From Stygiobacter sp043807765 (GTDB taxonomy: Bacteria > Bacteroidota > Ignavibacteria > Ignavibacteriales > Melioribacteraceae), in NCBI GenBank assembly GCA_043807765.1, contig JAZDFQ010000059.1:128739-192738 (forward strand): a stretch of DNA of 64,000 bases, in the 5' to 3' direction. Shown in pieces: positions 1 through 8,591 of the stretch. Positions within the stretch are counted from its first letter, which is position 1; every line of letters begins with the position of its first letter. The translations under genes were made by a program, and so were the position numbers. Below the pieces are notes generated by a model. The model was given only the letters and a program-made list of their open reading frames with translations, was not told the origin of the DNA and did not search any database.

Positions 1-1
1 T

Positions 2-727
2 ATAGACATTAAGAAAAATGCGGGCGGGTTAAAATCTCTCAAGCTTGCCGTTGCTTCGGATCTGCATCTCGGCACAATTAACAGTTACGAGTTTATGTAT
101 AACGTTAGTGAAAAGATAAATAAGCTTGATCCTGATGTAATTTTACTCGCCGGGGATATTATAGATGAAGATTTGGGTCCCGTAATTAAATACGATGTTG
201 GCGAGCATCTTAAGAGATTAAAAGCCAAGTATGGTGTTTACGCTATTACCGGAAATCACGAATACATTGGCGGAGCTGAGCCTGCGGTTGAATACTTACG
301 CAAGCATGATATAAATGTTATTCGAGATAGCGCTATTAAAGTTGATAATGCGTTTTACGTTATAGGACGGGAAGACCGTTCAAGCAGACAATTTGGCGGT
401 AAGAAACGCAAAGAACTTTCCGACATAATAAAAGATGTTGATAAATCGCTTCCGGTTATTATGATGGATCATCAGCCTTTTGAGTTGGAACAAGCTGTTC
501 AGAATGGCATTGATCTGCAACTTAGCGGACATACACACAACGGACAGCTTTGGCCTTTCAATTATATTGTAGAAAGGGTTTATGAACTTGCATGGGGTTA
601 CAAAGTTATTGGTAATACACATTTCTATGTTTCCAGCGGTGTTGGAGGATGGGGTCCGCCGACTAGAACCGGAAGTCGTCCGGAAATAATTAGCATAACA
701 CTCAATTTTGTCGGAGAAAATAAATGA
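2..727 (+). CDS. Metallophosphoesterase, C-terminal part (gene begins before the window)
   Basis: The reading frame is open from base 2, so the gene starts upstream of the window. The internal ATG at 95 cannot be the true start, because the first metal-binding motif SDLHLG is encoded before it (around base 54-71). The remaining calcineurin-like motifs follow in order: LAGDIID, GNHE, DHQPF and SGHTHNGQ. These bind the two metal ions of the metallophosphoesterase fold. The family resembles membrane-associated YaeI/YkuE-type phosphoesterases, but any N-terminal membrane segment would lie outside the window, so the substrate is unknown. The stop codon overlaps the next start as ATGA, suggesting translational coupling with the epimerase-like gene. 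Confidence 0.85.
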   Translation: MDIKKNAGGLKSLKLAVASDLHLGTINSYEFMYNVSEKINKLDPDVILLAGDIIDEDLGPVIKYDVGEHLKRLKAKYGVYAITGNHEYIGGAEPAVEYLRKHDINVIRDSAIKVDNAFYVIGREDRSSRQFGGKKRKELSDIIKDVDKSLPVIMMDHQPFELEQAVQNGIDLQLSGHTHNGQLWPFNYIVERVYELAWGYKVIGNTHFYVSSGVGGWGPPTRTGSRPEIISITLNFVGENK

Positions 728-1686
728 GCTTAGGCAAATGTTTGGTCGTTGGCGCCACCGGTGGAATTGGAAGAGCTGCTGTAAAAGCTTTGGTAGAGAG
801 CGGTAATCACGTACGCGCTTTTGTACGCAATAGACAGAAAGCAGAAAAATATTTCTTTGGAATGAAAAACGTGGAAATATTCGAAGGTGATGCTACAAAG
901 CCGGGCGATCTAAACAAATCGATAAAGGGCTGCTCTCATTTGTTTTACTGTGCTAACACACTCTACACAGAATGGATTGAGAAAGCCCGTCCTCTCTTAA
1001 AAATTTCTCTCGATGCCGCTTTGGAAGCAAAAGCGCGTTTCGTTTTTCCGGGCAACGTTTATTTATATGGTCACGCTCAATACAATCCGGTTGATGAAAA
1101 ACACCCGCATGCCGCTCACACCGTAAAAGGAAAGATCAGAGTTGAGATGGAAGAAACCATTAAGCAATATTCTTCGGAAAAAGGATTACAGTTTACAATC
1201 GTGCGCTTCCCGGATTTTTACGGTCCGTTTGTTGTAAATGGTTTTTCCGAGAAGGCATATCAAAACGCACTTGTAGGAAAATCTTTATTGTGGATTGGTG
1301 CAAAGAATATTTCGCTTGAATATATTTTTATTGAAGATGCCGGAAAGTGTTTGGCTACCGCCGGACTTTCGGAAAAAGGAATAAATCAAGAGTTTAACGT
1401 TCCGGCAACCCAACCTATTACCAACAAAGATTATTTAGGATTAATTTCAACTCTTGGCGGCGGAAAGTCTAAGCTACAAATCCTCAACTCCGATTTTATC
1501 TTTACTGTTATGGGTTTCTTCAATAAGCTAATTAAGGAAGTTGCTGAGATGCTTTACCTGAAGCGCGAAGAGCTTATTTTGGACGGCACAAAATTCAAAA
1601 ACACTTTTGGCTTTTTGCCAAGTACAACTTATGAAGATGGTGTAAAGAAAACTTTCATTTGGGTGAAGTCGTTTTATAAAATTTGA
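724..1686 (+). CDS. NAD(P)-dependent epimerase/dehydratase family protein (extended SDR)
   Basis: A 320-residue protein that opens with the Rossmann dinucleotide-binding motif GATGGIGRAAV at residues 10-20. The usual extended-SDR active-site Tyr-x3-Lys is not clear: YGHAQYNP is present where a catalytic tyrosine is expected, so this may be an atypical SDR of the NmrA/epimerase type. A Pro-Asp-Phe-Tyr-Gly-Pro segment in the middle matches the substrate-side region of epimerases. It overlaps the preceding phosphoesterase by 4 bp and its 3' end overlaps the convergent zinc-ribbon gene by 13 bp. The substrate (a nucleotide sugar or other) cannot be inferred. Confidence 0.8.
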   Translation: MSLGKCLVVGATGGIGRAAVKALVESGNHVRAFVRNRQKAEKYFFGMKNVEIFEGDATKPGDLNKSIKGCSHLFYCANTLYTEWIEKARPLLKISLDAALEAKARFVFPGNVYLYGHAQYNPVDEKHPHAAHTVKGKIRVEMEETIKQYSSEKGLQFTIVRFPDFYGPFVVNGFSEKAYQNALVGKSLLWIGAKNISLEYIFIEDAGKCLATAGLSEKGINQEFNVPATQPITNKDYLGLISTLGGGKSKLQILNSDFIFTVMGFFNKLIKEVAEMLYLKREELILDGTKFKNTFGFLPSTTYEDGVKKTFIWVKSFYKI

Positions 1687-2177
1687 TCCGCCGGCTTATC
1701 TTCACCGCTGCTTAAAATATTTTCTGCTTCGAGAACTTCGCTGAAAGGAACCAAAATTTTTATTTCTCCACGACCATAGATGGCTTCCTCCAGTGCATTT
1801 TGATTGTTTGATTCGGTTGAAGGCGTATAAGTTGTTGGTTTGTTTTTCCCTGTAAATAGAAATGGGTGCAATCCGTTTTCTATTAGTGTGTTTCTTAAGC
1901 TTTCACTTTCGTAAGCGCTTTTGCAAATAGAAATTACCGCAAGTGATTGATAAATTTCATAGTGCTCATGTTCAGCACATAGAAAAACATCATTTGCAAA
2001 CATTCCGCACTCATTACAAAAAGCGTAATGGCAGATTACGCAAACTCCTTCAGCATATTTGTTTGAATGGGTAAAGCAATTAACTGTCTCGTCGAAAATT
2101 GAACCGCAGCGTGGACAGAATTCATCTTCGTTTGTTAATTCTAATTCACAGTTACTACACAATATTTCATTTTCCAA
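1674..2177 (-). CDS. Zinc-ribbon / B-box-like zinc finger protein with C-terminal DUF2007 domain
   Basis: A 167-residue protein. Residues 8-25 form a zinc ribbon (CSNC...CPRC). Next comes a Cys/His-rich segment (CFTH, CVICHYAFCNECG, CAEHEH) that resembles a B-box zinc finger. The C-terminal half looks like DUF2007, a small putative signal-transducing domain (SLRNTLIENGLHPFLF ... ILVPFSEVLEAENIL). The start is TTG at 2177, chosen because a perfect AAGGAG ribosome binding site lies 7 nt upstream; the nearby ATG at 2170 is out of frame. It shares a strand with the T9SS block upstream. Function unknown; protein-protein or regulatory binding is inference. Confidence 0.7.
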   Translation of the reverse strand: MENEILCSNCELELTNEDEFCPRCGSIFDETVNCFTHSNKYAEGVCVICHYAFCNECGMFANDVFLCAEHEHYEIYQSLAVISICKSAYESESLRNTLIENGLHPFLFTGKNKPTTYTPSTESNNQNALEEAIYGRGEIKILVPFSEVLEAENILSSGEDKPADQIL

Positions 2178-2188
2178 AACTGAGCTCC

Positions 2189-4276
2189 TTATTTAATGAG
2201 AATCATTTTCTTGGTTTGAACAAAACCTCCGGCTTGTAATCTATAAAAATAAATTCCGCTTTGTAGAGACGCGCCATGGCGCGTCTTTACGTTAAACTTT
2301 TCATTGTACGTTCCGACTTGCCGATATTCGTTTACCAATGTTGCCAGTTCCCTTCCCAGTACATCATACACTTTTAGGCTTACTTGACTTGCTGCTTGTA
2401 ACTTGTAGCTAATGGTCGTTTCCGGATTAAACGGATTTGGATAGTTTTGGCTCAGTTCAAACTTAGTTGGTATTTCTTTTTCCTCTTCTATAAAAGTAGT
2501 GCCGCCGTTTGTAGTTTTTAATATTGTGCCATTAGCACCGGCAGCCCAGCCGGTGTTTTCATCAAGAAAGTATACCGTATATAAATTATTTAGTGTGTTG
2601 CTTTTTTGGTGAATCCAATCTTCTCCGCCATTTGTTGTTTTCAATATGGTTCCATAGGTTCCTATTGTCCATCCTAGCTGTTTATTAATAAACTGAAACG
2701 AGTATAATATTGCCGTTGATTCGGTTTTTTGCTGATTCCACGTGTCTCCTCCATTTGTAGTATGCAAAATATAACCCATGTCTCCGCAGATCCATCCGTT
2801 GTTTTCGTCTGTAAAATGAATCGCTTGTAATCCAAAATGTTTTGTATCTTTTAGTAGCACCCAAGTATTTCCCCCATCTACAGATTTTAATATGCCGCCT
2901 TGTAAAGTAATTGCCCATCCTTTCTGCTTGTCCATAAAAAAGATTGCTTGCAATTGCTTTCCACCGCCCAACGTGTTCAAATCTTTAACTACAATTATTT
3001 CCCAATTATTATCACCATCAACGGACTTATAAACCTTTATACCTCCTTCTACAAACCAAATATTATTTTCAATAATGGATGCTGATCTAATATAGGAACC
3101 AACGTTTAAAATAGTTTCCCAGTTCGCGCCTCCGTTAGTAGTTATAAAAACATCAGATCCAAACGCGAAGCCGTTATTTTCGTCCCCAAAATATAGTCTA
3201 TTACATGTTTCATTTAAGGCTACTTGTTTCCACGAACTACCACCATTTGTGCTCTTATAATTTTTACTAGGCCAAGCATATCCTCCTACCCAGCCAATAT
3301 TTTTGTTTATAAAAAATATGCTTCTAAATTCGCATTGACTATCGCTTGAAATTGTTTTCCAGGTTATTCCACCGTCCTCTGTTTTATAAATTCTGCCGGC
3401 TTCCCCTACAACAAAACCGAGTTTGTTGTTGCTTAAGTCCGCAGATTTAATGGCGTTCGTTGAGTACTTTGGATTCCATGTTTTACCTCCATTATCTGTA
3501 ATATACGTAATGCGGCCAAACGCTAGTCCGTTATTCTTATCAGTAAACCAGACACACGAAAATTTTGTCATCGATTCTGAGAATTTCTCGCTCCAAGTTG
3601 TTCCGCCATCAGTTGTATTAAATATTTTGCCGGAAGCACTAACCGTCCATCCGTTGTTTTCATCTATAAAGAAAATTGACTTTAATTCTGCCGTCAAATC
3701 TATCGTAATTCCTTTCCACGTATTTCCACCATCGGTTGTTTTGGTTATAGTTCCTTCTTTGCCTACCGCAAAACCAAGGTTGGCATTTACAAAGCAGATA
3801 TTATTCAGCGTATTTATTGTCTTGCTATTTTTCTTTTCCCACGTCTCACCGCCGTCTATGGTTTTTAGTAAATATCCATAATATCCGCAGATATAACCAA
3901 CGTTTTTACTAACAAAGCAAATTGAATGGTAAGTGTTTTTTATACCGGTGGAAAACGCTTTCCACGTTTCTCCTCTATCAGTTGTTTTAAATATCGTTCC
4001 ATCCACACCTAATATGTAACCCGTACTCTCATCTCCAAAATGAACCGAGTTAAAATTCATTTCTGTTCCTAAATAAATTTTATTCCATGTTTCGCCGGCA
4101 TCTGTTGTTCTTATTACCGTTCCGAGATCGCCCACAGCTATTACTGTTGTTGAATCTACAATTTTAACATCGTTCAGTGTGTTGCCTTGTGGCTGTGGAC
4201 TTTGCCAAACCCATTGAGCTAACAGTTGTGATGCTATTAGCATTAATCCAATCAATACGTTGAATATATATTTCAT
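2189..4276 (-). CDS. YCF48/BNR-repeat surface protein with T9SS type A sorting domain
   Basis: A 695-residue secreted protein with a signal peptide (about residues 1-20, ending LLAQ). It carries roughly fourteen repeats of the TTDGGxTW type, each forming one blade-like unit typical of YCF48/sialidase-like beta-propellers. The last ~85 residues are a T9SS type A domain (SQNYPNPFNPETTISY, VYDVLGRELATL, SGIYFYRL, KKMILIK), which directs export by the type IX system and attachment to or release from the cell surface. Near the end, residues VKTRHGASL are encoded by a 28-bp palindrome at 2263-2290. It is the last gene of a same-strand run of four T9SS cargo genes. Binding target unknown. Confidence 0.85.
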   Translation of the reverse strand: MKYIFNVLIGLMLIASQLLAQWVWQSPQPQGNTLNDVKIVDSTTVIAVGDLGTVIRTTDAGETWNKIYLGTEMNFNSVHFGDESTGYILGVDGTIFKTTDRGETWKAFSTGIKNTYHSICFVSKNVGYICGYYGYLLKTIDGGETWEKKNSKTINTLNNICFVNANLGFAVGKEGTITKTTDGGNTWKGITIDLTAELKSIFFIDENNGWTVSASGKIFNTTDGGTTWSEKFSESMTKFSCVWFTDKNNGLAFGRITYITDNGGKTWNPKYSTNAIKSADLSNNKLGFVVGEAGRIYKTEDGGITWKTISSDSQCEFRSIFFINKNIGWVGGYAWPSKNYKSTNGGSSWKQVALNETCNRLYFGDENNGFAFGSDVFITTNGGANWETILNVGSYIRSASIIENNIWFVEGGIKVYKSVDGDNNWEIIVVKDLNTLGGGKQLQAIFFMDKQKGWAITLQGGILKSVDGGNTWVLLKDTKHFGLQAIHFTDENNGWICGDMGYILHTTNGGDTWNQQKTESTAILYSFQFINKQLGWTIGTYGTILKTTNGGEDWIHQKSNTLNNLYTVYFLDENTGWAAGANGTILKTTNGGTTFIEEEKEIPTKFELSQNYPNPFNPETTISYKLQAASQVSLKVYDVLGRELATLVNEYRQVGTYNEKFNVKTRHGASLQSGIYFYRLQAGGFVQTKKMILIK
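2263..2290. repeat. GACGCGCC palindrome inside a T9SS sorting domain
   Basis: The inner 20 bases, AGACGCGCCATGGCGCGTCT (2267-2286), are a perfect palindrome; the full 28 bp has one mismatched pair. It is translated in frame as VKTRHGASL immediately before the conserved SGIYFYR of the sorting domain. Similar palindromes are known as dispersed repeats in other bacterial genomes, so it is read here as an in-frame repeat insertion or replacement. Confidence 0.75.
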
Positions 4277-4288
4277 CTTTATGTATCC

Positions 4289-7162
4289 CTACCTAAGCAA
4301 AAGCATTTTCTTTGTTTGAACAAAACTTCCGGCTTGCAATCTGTAAAAATATATGCCGCTTGTTAATTGAAAACCTTGCCTACCGGTAGGCAGGTTGAGA
4401 ATGGAGAATTGAGAATTGTAAACTCCCGGTTGTTTGAATTCATTTGCCAGTGTTGCTACTTCCCTCCCCAGCACATCATACACTTTTAGGCTTACGTGGC
4501 TTGCTGCTTGTACCTTGTAGCTAATAGTGGTTTCCGGATTAAACGGGTTTGGGTAGTTTTGGTATAAAGCGTACTCTGTCGACATCAAATTATCTTTCGA
4601 AGATATATCTGTGATGAACGAGTTGTATTTTTCTCTGCTTCTTGTAATAACTTTGCTTAACTGGTCTGTGTTTTCGGCGGCTGCTATTACAAATGAAAAT
4701 TTAACTTTCTCTCCGGGCATAATGCTTACAGGACCGCCGCTAATAACAAACGAAACGTCTCCGCTAACTTCGCCGTTTATAATTCCATTTGAAATCGAAT
4801 ACCATTTCTCTTCATCATCAAAACCATCTTCTAAAATTACTTCTCCTACACGCCAGTGATTATTAATTCCCATGTAGCCAAAGTCTTGTGAAGACAGAAG
4901 TGCGGCTCCAACAACAGGAGTTTTTTCTTTAGTATTCATCATATAGGCAAAGTTTTCGTTCGTATTGTAATTTGCGCTTTCGCTCAGATAGTTCGCTAGC
5001 GACATATTCCAATCAAGGTAATAACCAAGAAATAAATTTTTGGTTTCCTCTTGTCTAGTATTTTCCAAAACGAAATGGAGAATGATATAAGAATCATCCG
5101 GCGTAGAATTAAAAGTGTAAGAGTATGCGTGCGTTAGAATTCCCAGCCCGGATTGTTTGGCGCTATCGTCGTTTATTAATGAGTATCCTTCCGTAAAAAG
5201 ATTTGTGTTAATAATTGAAATGGGTTTCAGAACTTTAAAATCATTTTGCTTATTTATATTCTGAATCCCATCAAGTAATTTGCTTTGCGATGTACCGTAT
5301 AGTAGCCCGCTTTTATACAAGAGATTGTTGCCGGATAAATATCTAAATCCATCTTCACTCGGCGGTTGTTCATAATCGCCAAAGCCAATGCTTCCTTTAC
5401 TTGTAACCGACGCAGCTATTTTTTCTGTTTTGTGTGTTCTGAAAGAGGCGTTAACATTAACCGGTATCCACTGAAAATCAGAGTATGTTGGTGAATCGTA
5501 TTTAAGTAAAAAGTAAATTGTTGTATCCGTTGGCGCTTGATCTGCTAAAGTAAAACTGAAGCTGTTGCTCGTTGTTTTCACACTATCAAGCTCGCCAAGA
5601 AAGCCTGTTTCAAATGCGCTGTTTAGAATTTTAACAAACGGTTCACTTGTTGAAATTGTTATAGAAGAATTAGCTATGGGATTTAAATAGTTGGTAAATG
5701 CTATTTGAATTTCTGTAGTATCTGCCGTTTGAGTTGTGTGGTTTGATTTTTCCATCAGTTTAACATCGGTTGCTCTTAAAGAAATCACTTCTGCTTTACT
5801 AACGGCCTCTAAAGCGTTTATTCTTCCCGAACCTAAAAGATTTTTATAAATCGAAGAGTTTTTCTGCTCGATATTTTCACTTGTAACCCTAATTCGTTCT
5901 GCAACTTGAAGCCCTGTTAAATTTGGATATTTAGAGATCACCAACCCGGCAAGTCCCGCTACCAATGGGGCAGACATAGAAGAACCACCCGCAAATTTAA
6001 AAGGAGGATTCAGCGAAGATATCATCGGCCATGTGGAATAAATTCCGGTGCCCGGAGCCATAATATCAACAAATTTTCCATAGTTACTTGCTATGCTTCG
6101 TGAATCATCATTATTAGACCAGCCAACAGATAACACACCTTTATAGCTGGCGGGATAAAATGGCCTCTGCGAATTGTCGTTTCCAGCCGCGGCCACAACT
6201 AAAACTCCTTTTGAAACAGCGTAGTCTATTATCTCTTGCTCAAATCTGGAAAACTCATAGCCGCCCCAGCTGCAGCATATTATTTTAGCACCTTTATCAA
6301 CAGCATATTTAATTCCTTCAAAGCCATAGATAATCTTGGGTATGTTGTTTTCATCTATAACACTCTGCTCTGATGCTTTCACCGGAAGTATTTTACAATT
6401 ATATCCAATGGATGAAATGCCAAAGTTATTATCCGTTACCGCCGAAGCAATGCCGGAAACATGTGTGCCGTGGTAACCGATTAGTGGTGAAAAATCTTCC
6501 CGGGGATTGTTATCCGGAGTTCCGTTTTCTCCGCCGAAATCCCACCCATGTATATCATCTACAAACTCGCCGAGATCATCTTCATCTTTTCCGTTCTCCG
6601 GTATTTCCTTTTTATTAAGAAAAATATTTTCGGCTAAATCGGGGTGATCAATATCAACGCCGGTATCAACAATGGCTATTAAAACCTCTTTGCTACCCTT
6701 TGTAATTTCCCATGCATCGTTTGCTTTTATAACGTTGAGATAAGATAACATTCCGGATGTGAAAAATTCATCATTCGGATTATAACACACTTGTCTTACA
6801 TATTTTGGCTCCGCCCATTCAACTTCCGGCAAAGATAATAACGCCTTCGCCATCTCAACCGGATTTTCATAATCATTTGTTGTTAGGATAAATATGTGAT
6901 TAAGAGAATTACTCCCCTTTTGCAAAGTTGCTGAATAAAAAAAATTACTTTCTACCTTTTTTACAATGGAGCGGTTATATTTTTTATTGATATGCTCAGA
7001 AAAAATGTTGGGAGTAAATCCGGGGAAAAATTCTTCTTTTATTTTTACAATAACCTTATTGGGAAGGAAATTATCTTTGCCCCCTTGAATAACTTGAGTA
7101 TGTCTGGCATAGTTATTCGCTACCAAATACGATAAAAAAAGTAATACCGCTGCCCACCTCAT
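4289..7162 (-). CDS. S8 family serine protease (subtilase) with T9SS type A sorting domain
   Basis: A 957-residue secreted subtilisin-like protease. The N-terminus has a hydrophobic signal and a prodomain up to about residue 140. The catalytic domain holds the classic triad: Asp166 (IVDTGVD), His231 (HGTHVSG) and Ser395 (GSSMSAP), with the oxyanion Asn328 (AAGND). Residues ~460-860 form beta-rich accessory domains. The last ~90 residues are a T9SS type A domain, which contains the palindrome-encoded stretch LPTGRQG. The start ATG at 7162 is preceded by GGAAG. It is a clear paralog of the protease at 8592-11420, with the same prodomain, accessory domains and tail. It probably degrades extracellular protein; specificity is unknown. 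Confidence 0.92.
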   Translation of the reverse strand: MRWAAVLLFLSYLVANNYARHTQVIQGGKDNFLPNKVIVKIKEEFFPGFTPNIFSEHINKKYNRSIVKKVESNFFYSATLQKGSNSLNHIFILTTNDYENPVEMAKALLSLPEVEWAEPKYVRQVCYNPNDEFFTSGMLSYLNVIKANDAWEITKGSKEVLIAIVDTGVDIDHPDLAENIFLNKKEIPENGKDEDDLGEFVDDIHGWDFGGENGTPDNNPREDFSPLIGYHGTHVSGIASAVTDNNFGISSIGYNCKILPVKASEQSVIDENNIPKIIYGFEGIKYAVDKGAKIICCSWGGYEFSRFEQEIIDYAVSKGVLVVAAAGNDNSQRPFYPASYKGVLSVGWSNNDDSRSIASNYGKFVDIMAPGTGIYSTWPMISSLNPPFKFAGGSSMSAPLVAGLAGLVISKYPNLTGLQVAERIRVTSENIEQKNSSIYKNLLGSGRINALEAVSKAEVISLRATDVKLMEKSNHTTQTADTTEIQIAFTNYLNPIANSSITISTSEPFVKILNSAFETGFLGELDSVKTTSNSFSFTLADQAPTDTTIYFLLKYDSPTYSDFQWIPVNVNASFRTHKTEKIAASVTSKGSIGFGDYEQPPSEDGFRYLSGNNLLYKSGLLYGTSQSKLLDGIQNINKQNDFKVLKPISIINTNLFTEGYSLINDDSAKQSGLGILTHAYSYTFNSTPDDSYIILHFVLENTRQEETKNLFLGYYLDWNMSLANYLSESANYNTNENFAYMMNTKEKTPVVGAALLSSQDFGYMGINNHWRVGEVILEDGFDDEEKWYSISNGIINGEVSGDVSFVISGGPVSIMPGEKVKFSFVIAAAENTDQLSKVITRSREKYNSFITDISSKDNLMSTEYALYQNYPNPFNPETTISYKVQAASHVSLKVYDVLGREVATLANEFKQPGVYNSQFSILNLPTGRQGFQLTSGIYFYRLQAGSFVQTKKMLLLR
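4374..4395. repeat. TGCCTACCGGTAGGCA palindrome inside a T9SS sorting domain
   Basis: Positions 4377-4392 form a perfect 16-bp palindrome. On the minus strand it is translated in frame as part of LPTGRQG within the sorting domain of the S8 protease. Just upstream in the gene is an AATTCTCAATTCTC-type simple repeat. A degenerate relative (TGCCTATCGGCTGGCA) lies at 29983-29998 in a non-coding element. Confidence 0.75.
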
Positions 7163-7186
7163 AATCTTCCCCGTATTTTGAAAATT

Positions 7187-8572
7187 TTATTTCAGTAAAA
7201 TCATCTTCTTTGTTTGAACAAAGCTTCCGGCTTGCAATCTATAAAAATAAATACCGGTTGCGAACGAAGAATGTAGAGTGAAGAACGTAGAGTGGTGAAC
7301 TCCAGCTTGTTTGAATTCATCAACTAGTGTTGCTACTTCTCTTCCTAGAACATCATAAACTTTTAGGCTTACGTTGCTTGCTGCTTGTAGCTTATAGCTA
7401 ATTGTGGTTTCCGGGTTAAAAGGATTTGGATAATTCTGCTTGAGAGAATATTCCGCGGGAAGATATTCTCTTTGTTCAATGCCGGTTTTGGTTTTGGTTT
7501 GCTGATAATAAATATAGGGAGCGTCTAGGCTCCATGGAGATAATTCAATTGTTAGATTGAGTTTTTTAGCGAAGACATCTTTTTCTTTAGCAATAGAATA
7601 AACAAAGAGAGAATCATTTCTATAATACGCTATGTAGTTCGAATCTATGTCATCAGTGCATTTCAATCCGGTTAAATCTTTGACCACCTTTTTGTTTTGA
7701 AGTGCAAAAGAATTCAAGTCAAGCGTCTCTTTATAAAGAATACGATTGTCTAAATAGTAAAGTTCTTTCCCAAAGTAAAAGTATCTACGTGAATAATAAT
7801 TTGTCGTTGTTCCTGTAGGGTTCAATTCCTTAATAATTTCAAATCGGTTCTTCGAAAAGGAAGCCATATACAACGGACCTCTTGGGTTGACCTGATACAA
7901 ATACAAACTATCGGCTATATGAAATATTTTTAGCGGACCCCCACCTTGAAGAAATCCACCTTTCCAAACTTCAACTTTTTCTTCCAGCTTAATCTTGGGC
8001 GATTTCGAAACGTCGGCTAAATACAAAGAATTTTTGTAACTATTTTTATTTTGCAGAATTAATAAAAATTTGTCTGATATTTTTCCCGCGCCATGAACGA
8101 TTTTCAGACTATCACTGATTATTCCTTCATATAGTGAATCGTTTCTGACAAATAGGGCGGTTCTCTGTATTCCAAAAAACAACCATGCACCATTATTAAC
8201 TTTTTCAACGATTGGCTTTTCATAAAGAAGCTGATCCATCGGGTCTATCCAATTCAGCATCCTTATTATTTGACGTGAATTTTTGCTTGTGTTGTTATAC
8301 AAATAATTGAAGCGCTCTTCCAGTGCGCGGCTGATTTCCATTTTGAGCGTAAATAGATATTCGGTAGAACCGACGCTAAACCCTTTTAGACAAGTTTCGC
8401 TTGTTCCGCCACCGGGGACAGATACATTCTTCCACTGCCACAAAGTATCGCTGTAATCAACTTCCGGTTTGATAAAGTTGATGCGTAACAGATTCCCCGT
8501 TGTTACTGTCTGCTGCGCGTTAACATTGATTACCGCAAACAACAAACTAATTGTTATAACCACCCGCTTCAT
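7187..8572 (-). CDS. Secreted protein of unknown function with T9SS type A sorting domain
   Basis: A 461-residue protein with a signal peptide (about residues 1-19, ending VNAQ) and a C-terminal T9SS type A domain (LKQNYPNPFNPETTISY ... GIYFYRLQAGSF ... KKMILLK). The central ~350 residues are rich in short beta-strand patterns (SLYLADVS, FHIADSLYLYQV, DNRILYKE) that could form a propeller, but no family is recognised. It sits between the two S8 proteases on the same strand with short gaps, so coexpression with them is likely. The segment before GIYFYR (STFFTLHSSF) is encoded by two near copies of GTAGAGTGAAGAA-type sequence. Confidence 0.75.
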   Translation of the reverse strand: MKRVVITISLLFAVINVNAQQTVTTGNLLRINFIKPEVDYSDTLWQWKNVSVPGGGTSETCLKGFSVGSTEYLFTLKMEISRALEERFNYLYNNTSKNSRQIIRMLNWIDPMDQLLYEKPIVEKVNNGAWLFFGIQRTALFVRNDSLYEGIISDSLKIVHGAGKISDKFLLILQNKNSYKNSLYLADVSKSPKIKLEEKVEVWKGGFLQGGGPLKIFHIADSLYLYQVNPRGPLYMASFSKNRFEIIKELNPTGTTTNYYSRRYFYFGKELYYLDNRILYKETLDLNSFALQNKKVVKDLTGLKCTDDIDSNYIAYYRNDSLFVYSIAKEKDVFAKKLNLTIELSPWSLDAPYIYYQQTKTKTGIEQREYLPAEYSLKQNYPNPFNPETTISYKLQAASNVSLKVYDVLGREVATLVDEFKQAGVHHSTFFTLHSSFATGIYFYRLQAGSFVQTKKMILLK

Positions 8573-8591
8573 AACGTTCCCCTTTGTTAAG

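Noticed and set aside
3423..3881. 152-residue plus-strand open frame inside the YCF48-repeat gene
   Set aside because: Its repeating VSPPSVV pattern is the antisense image of the TTDGGxTW repeats, so it is a shadow.
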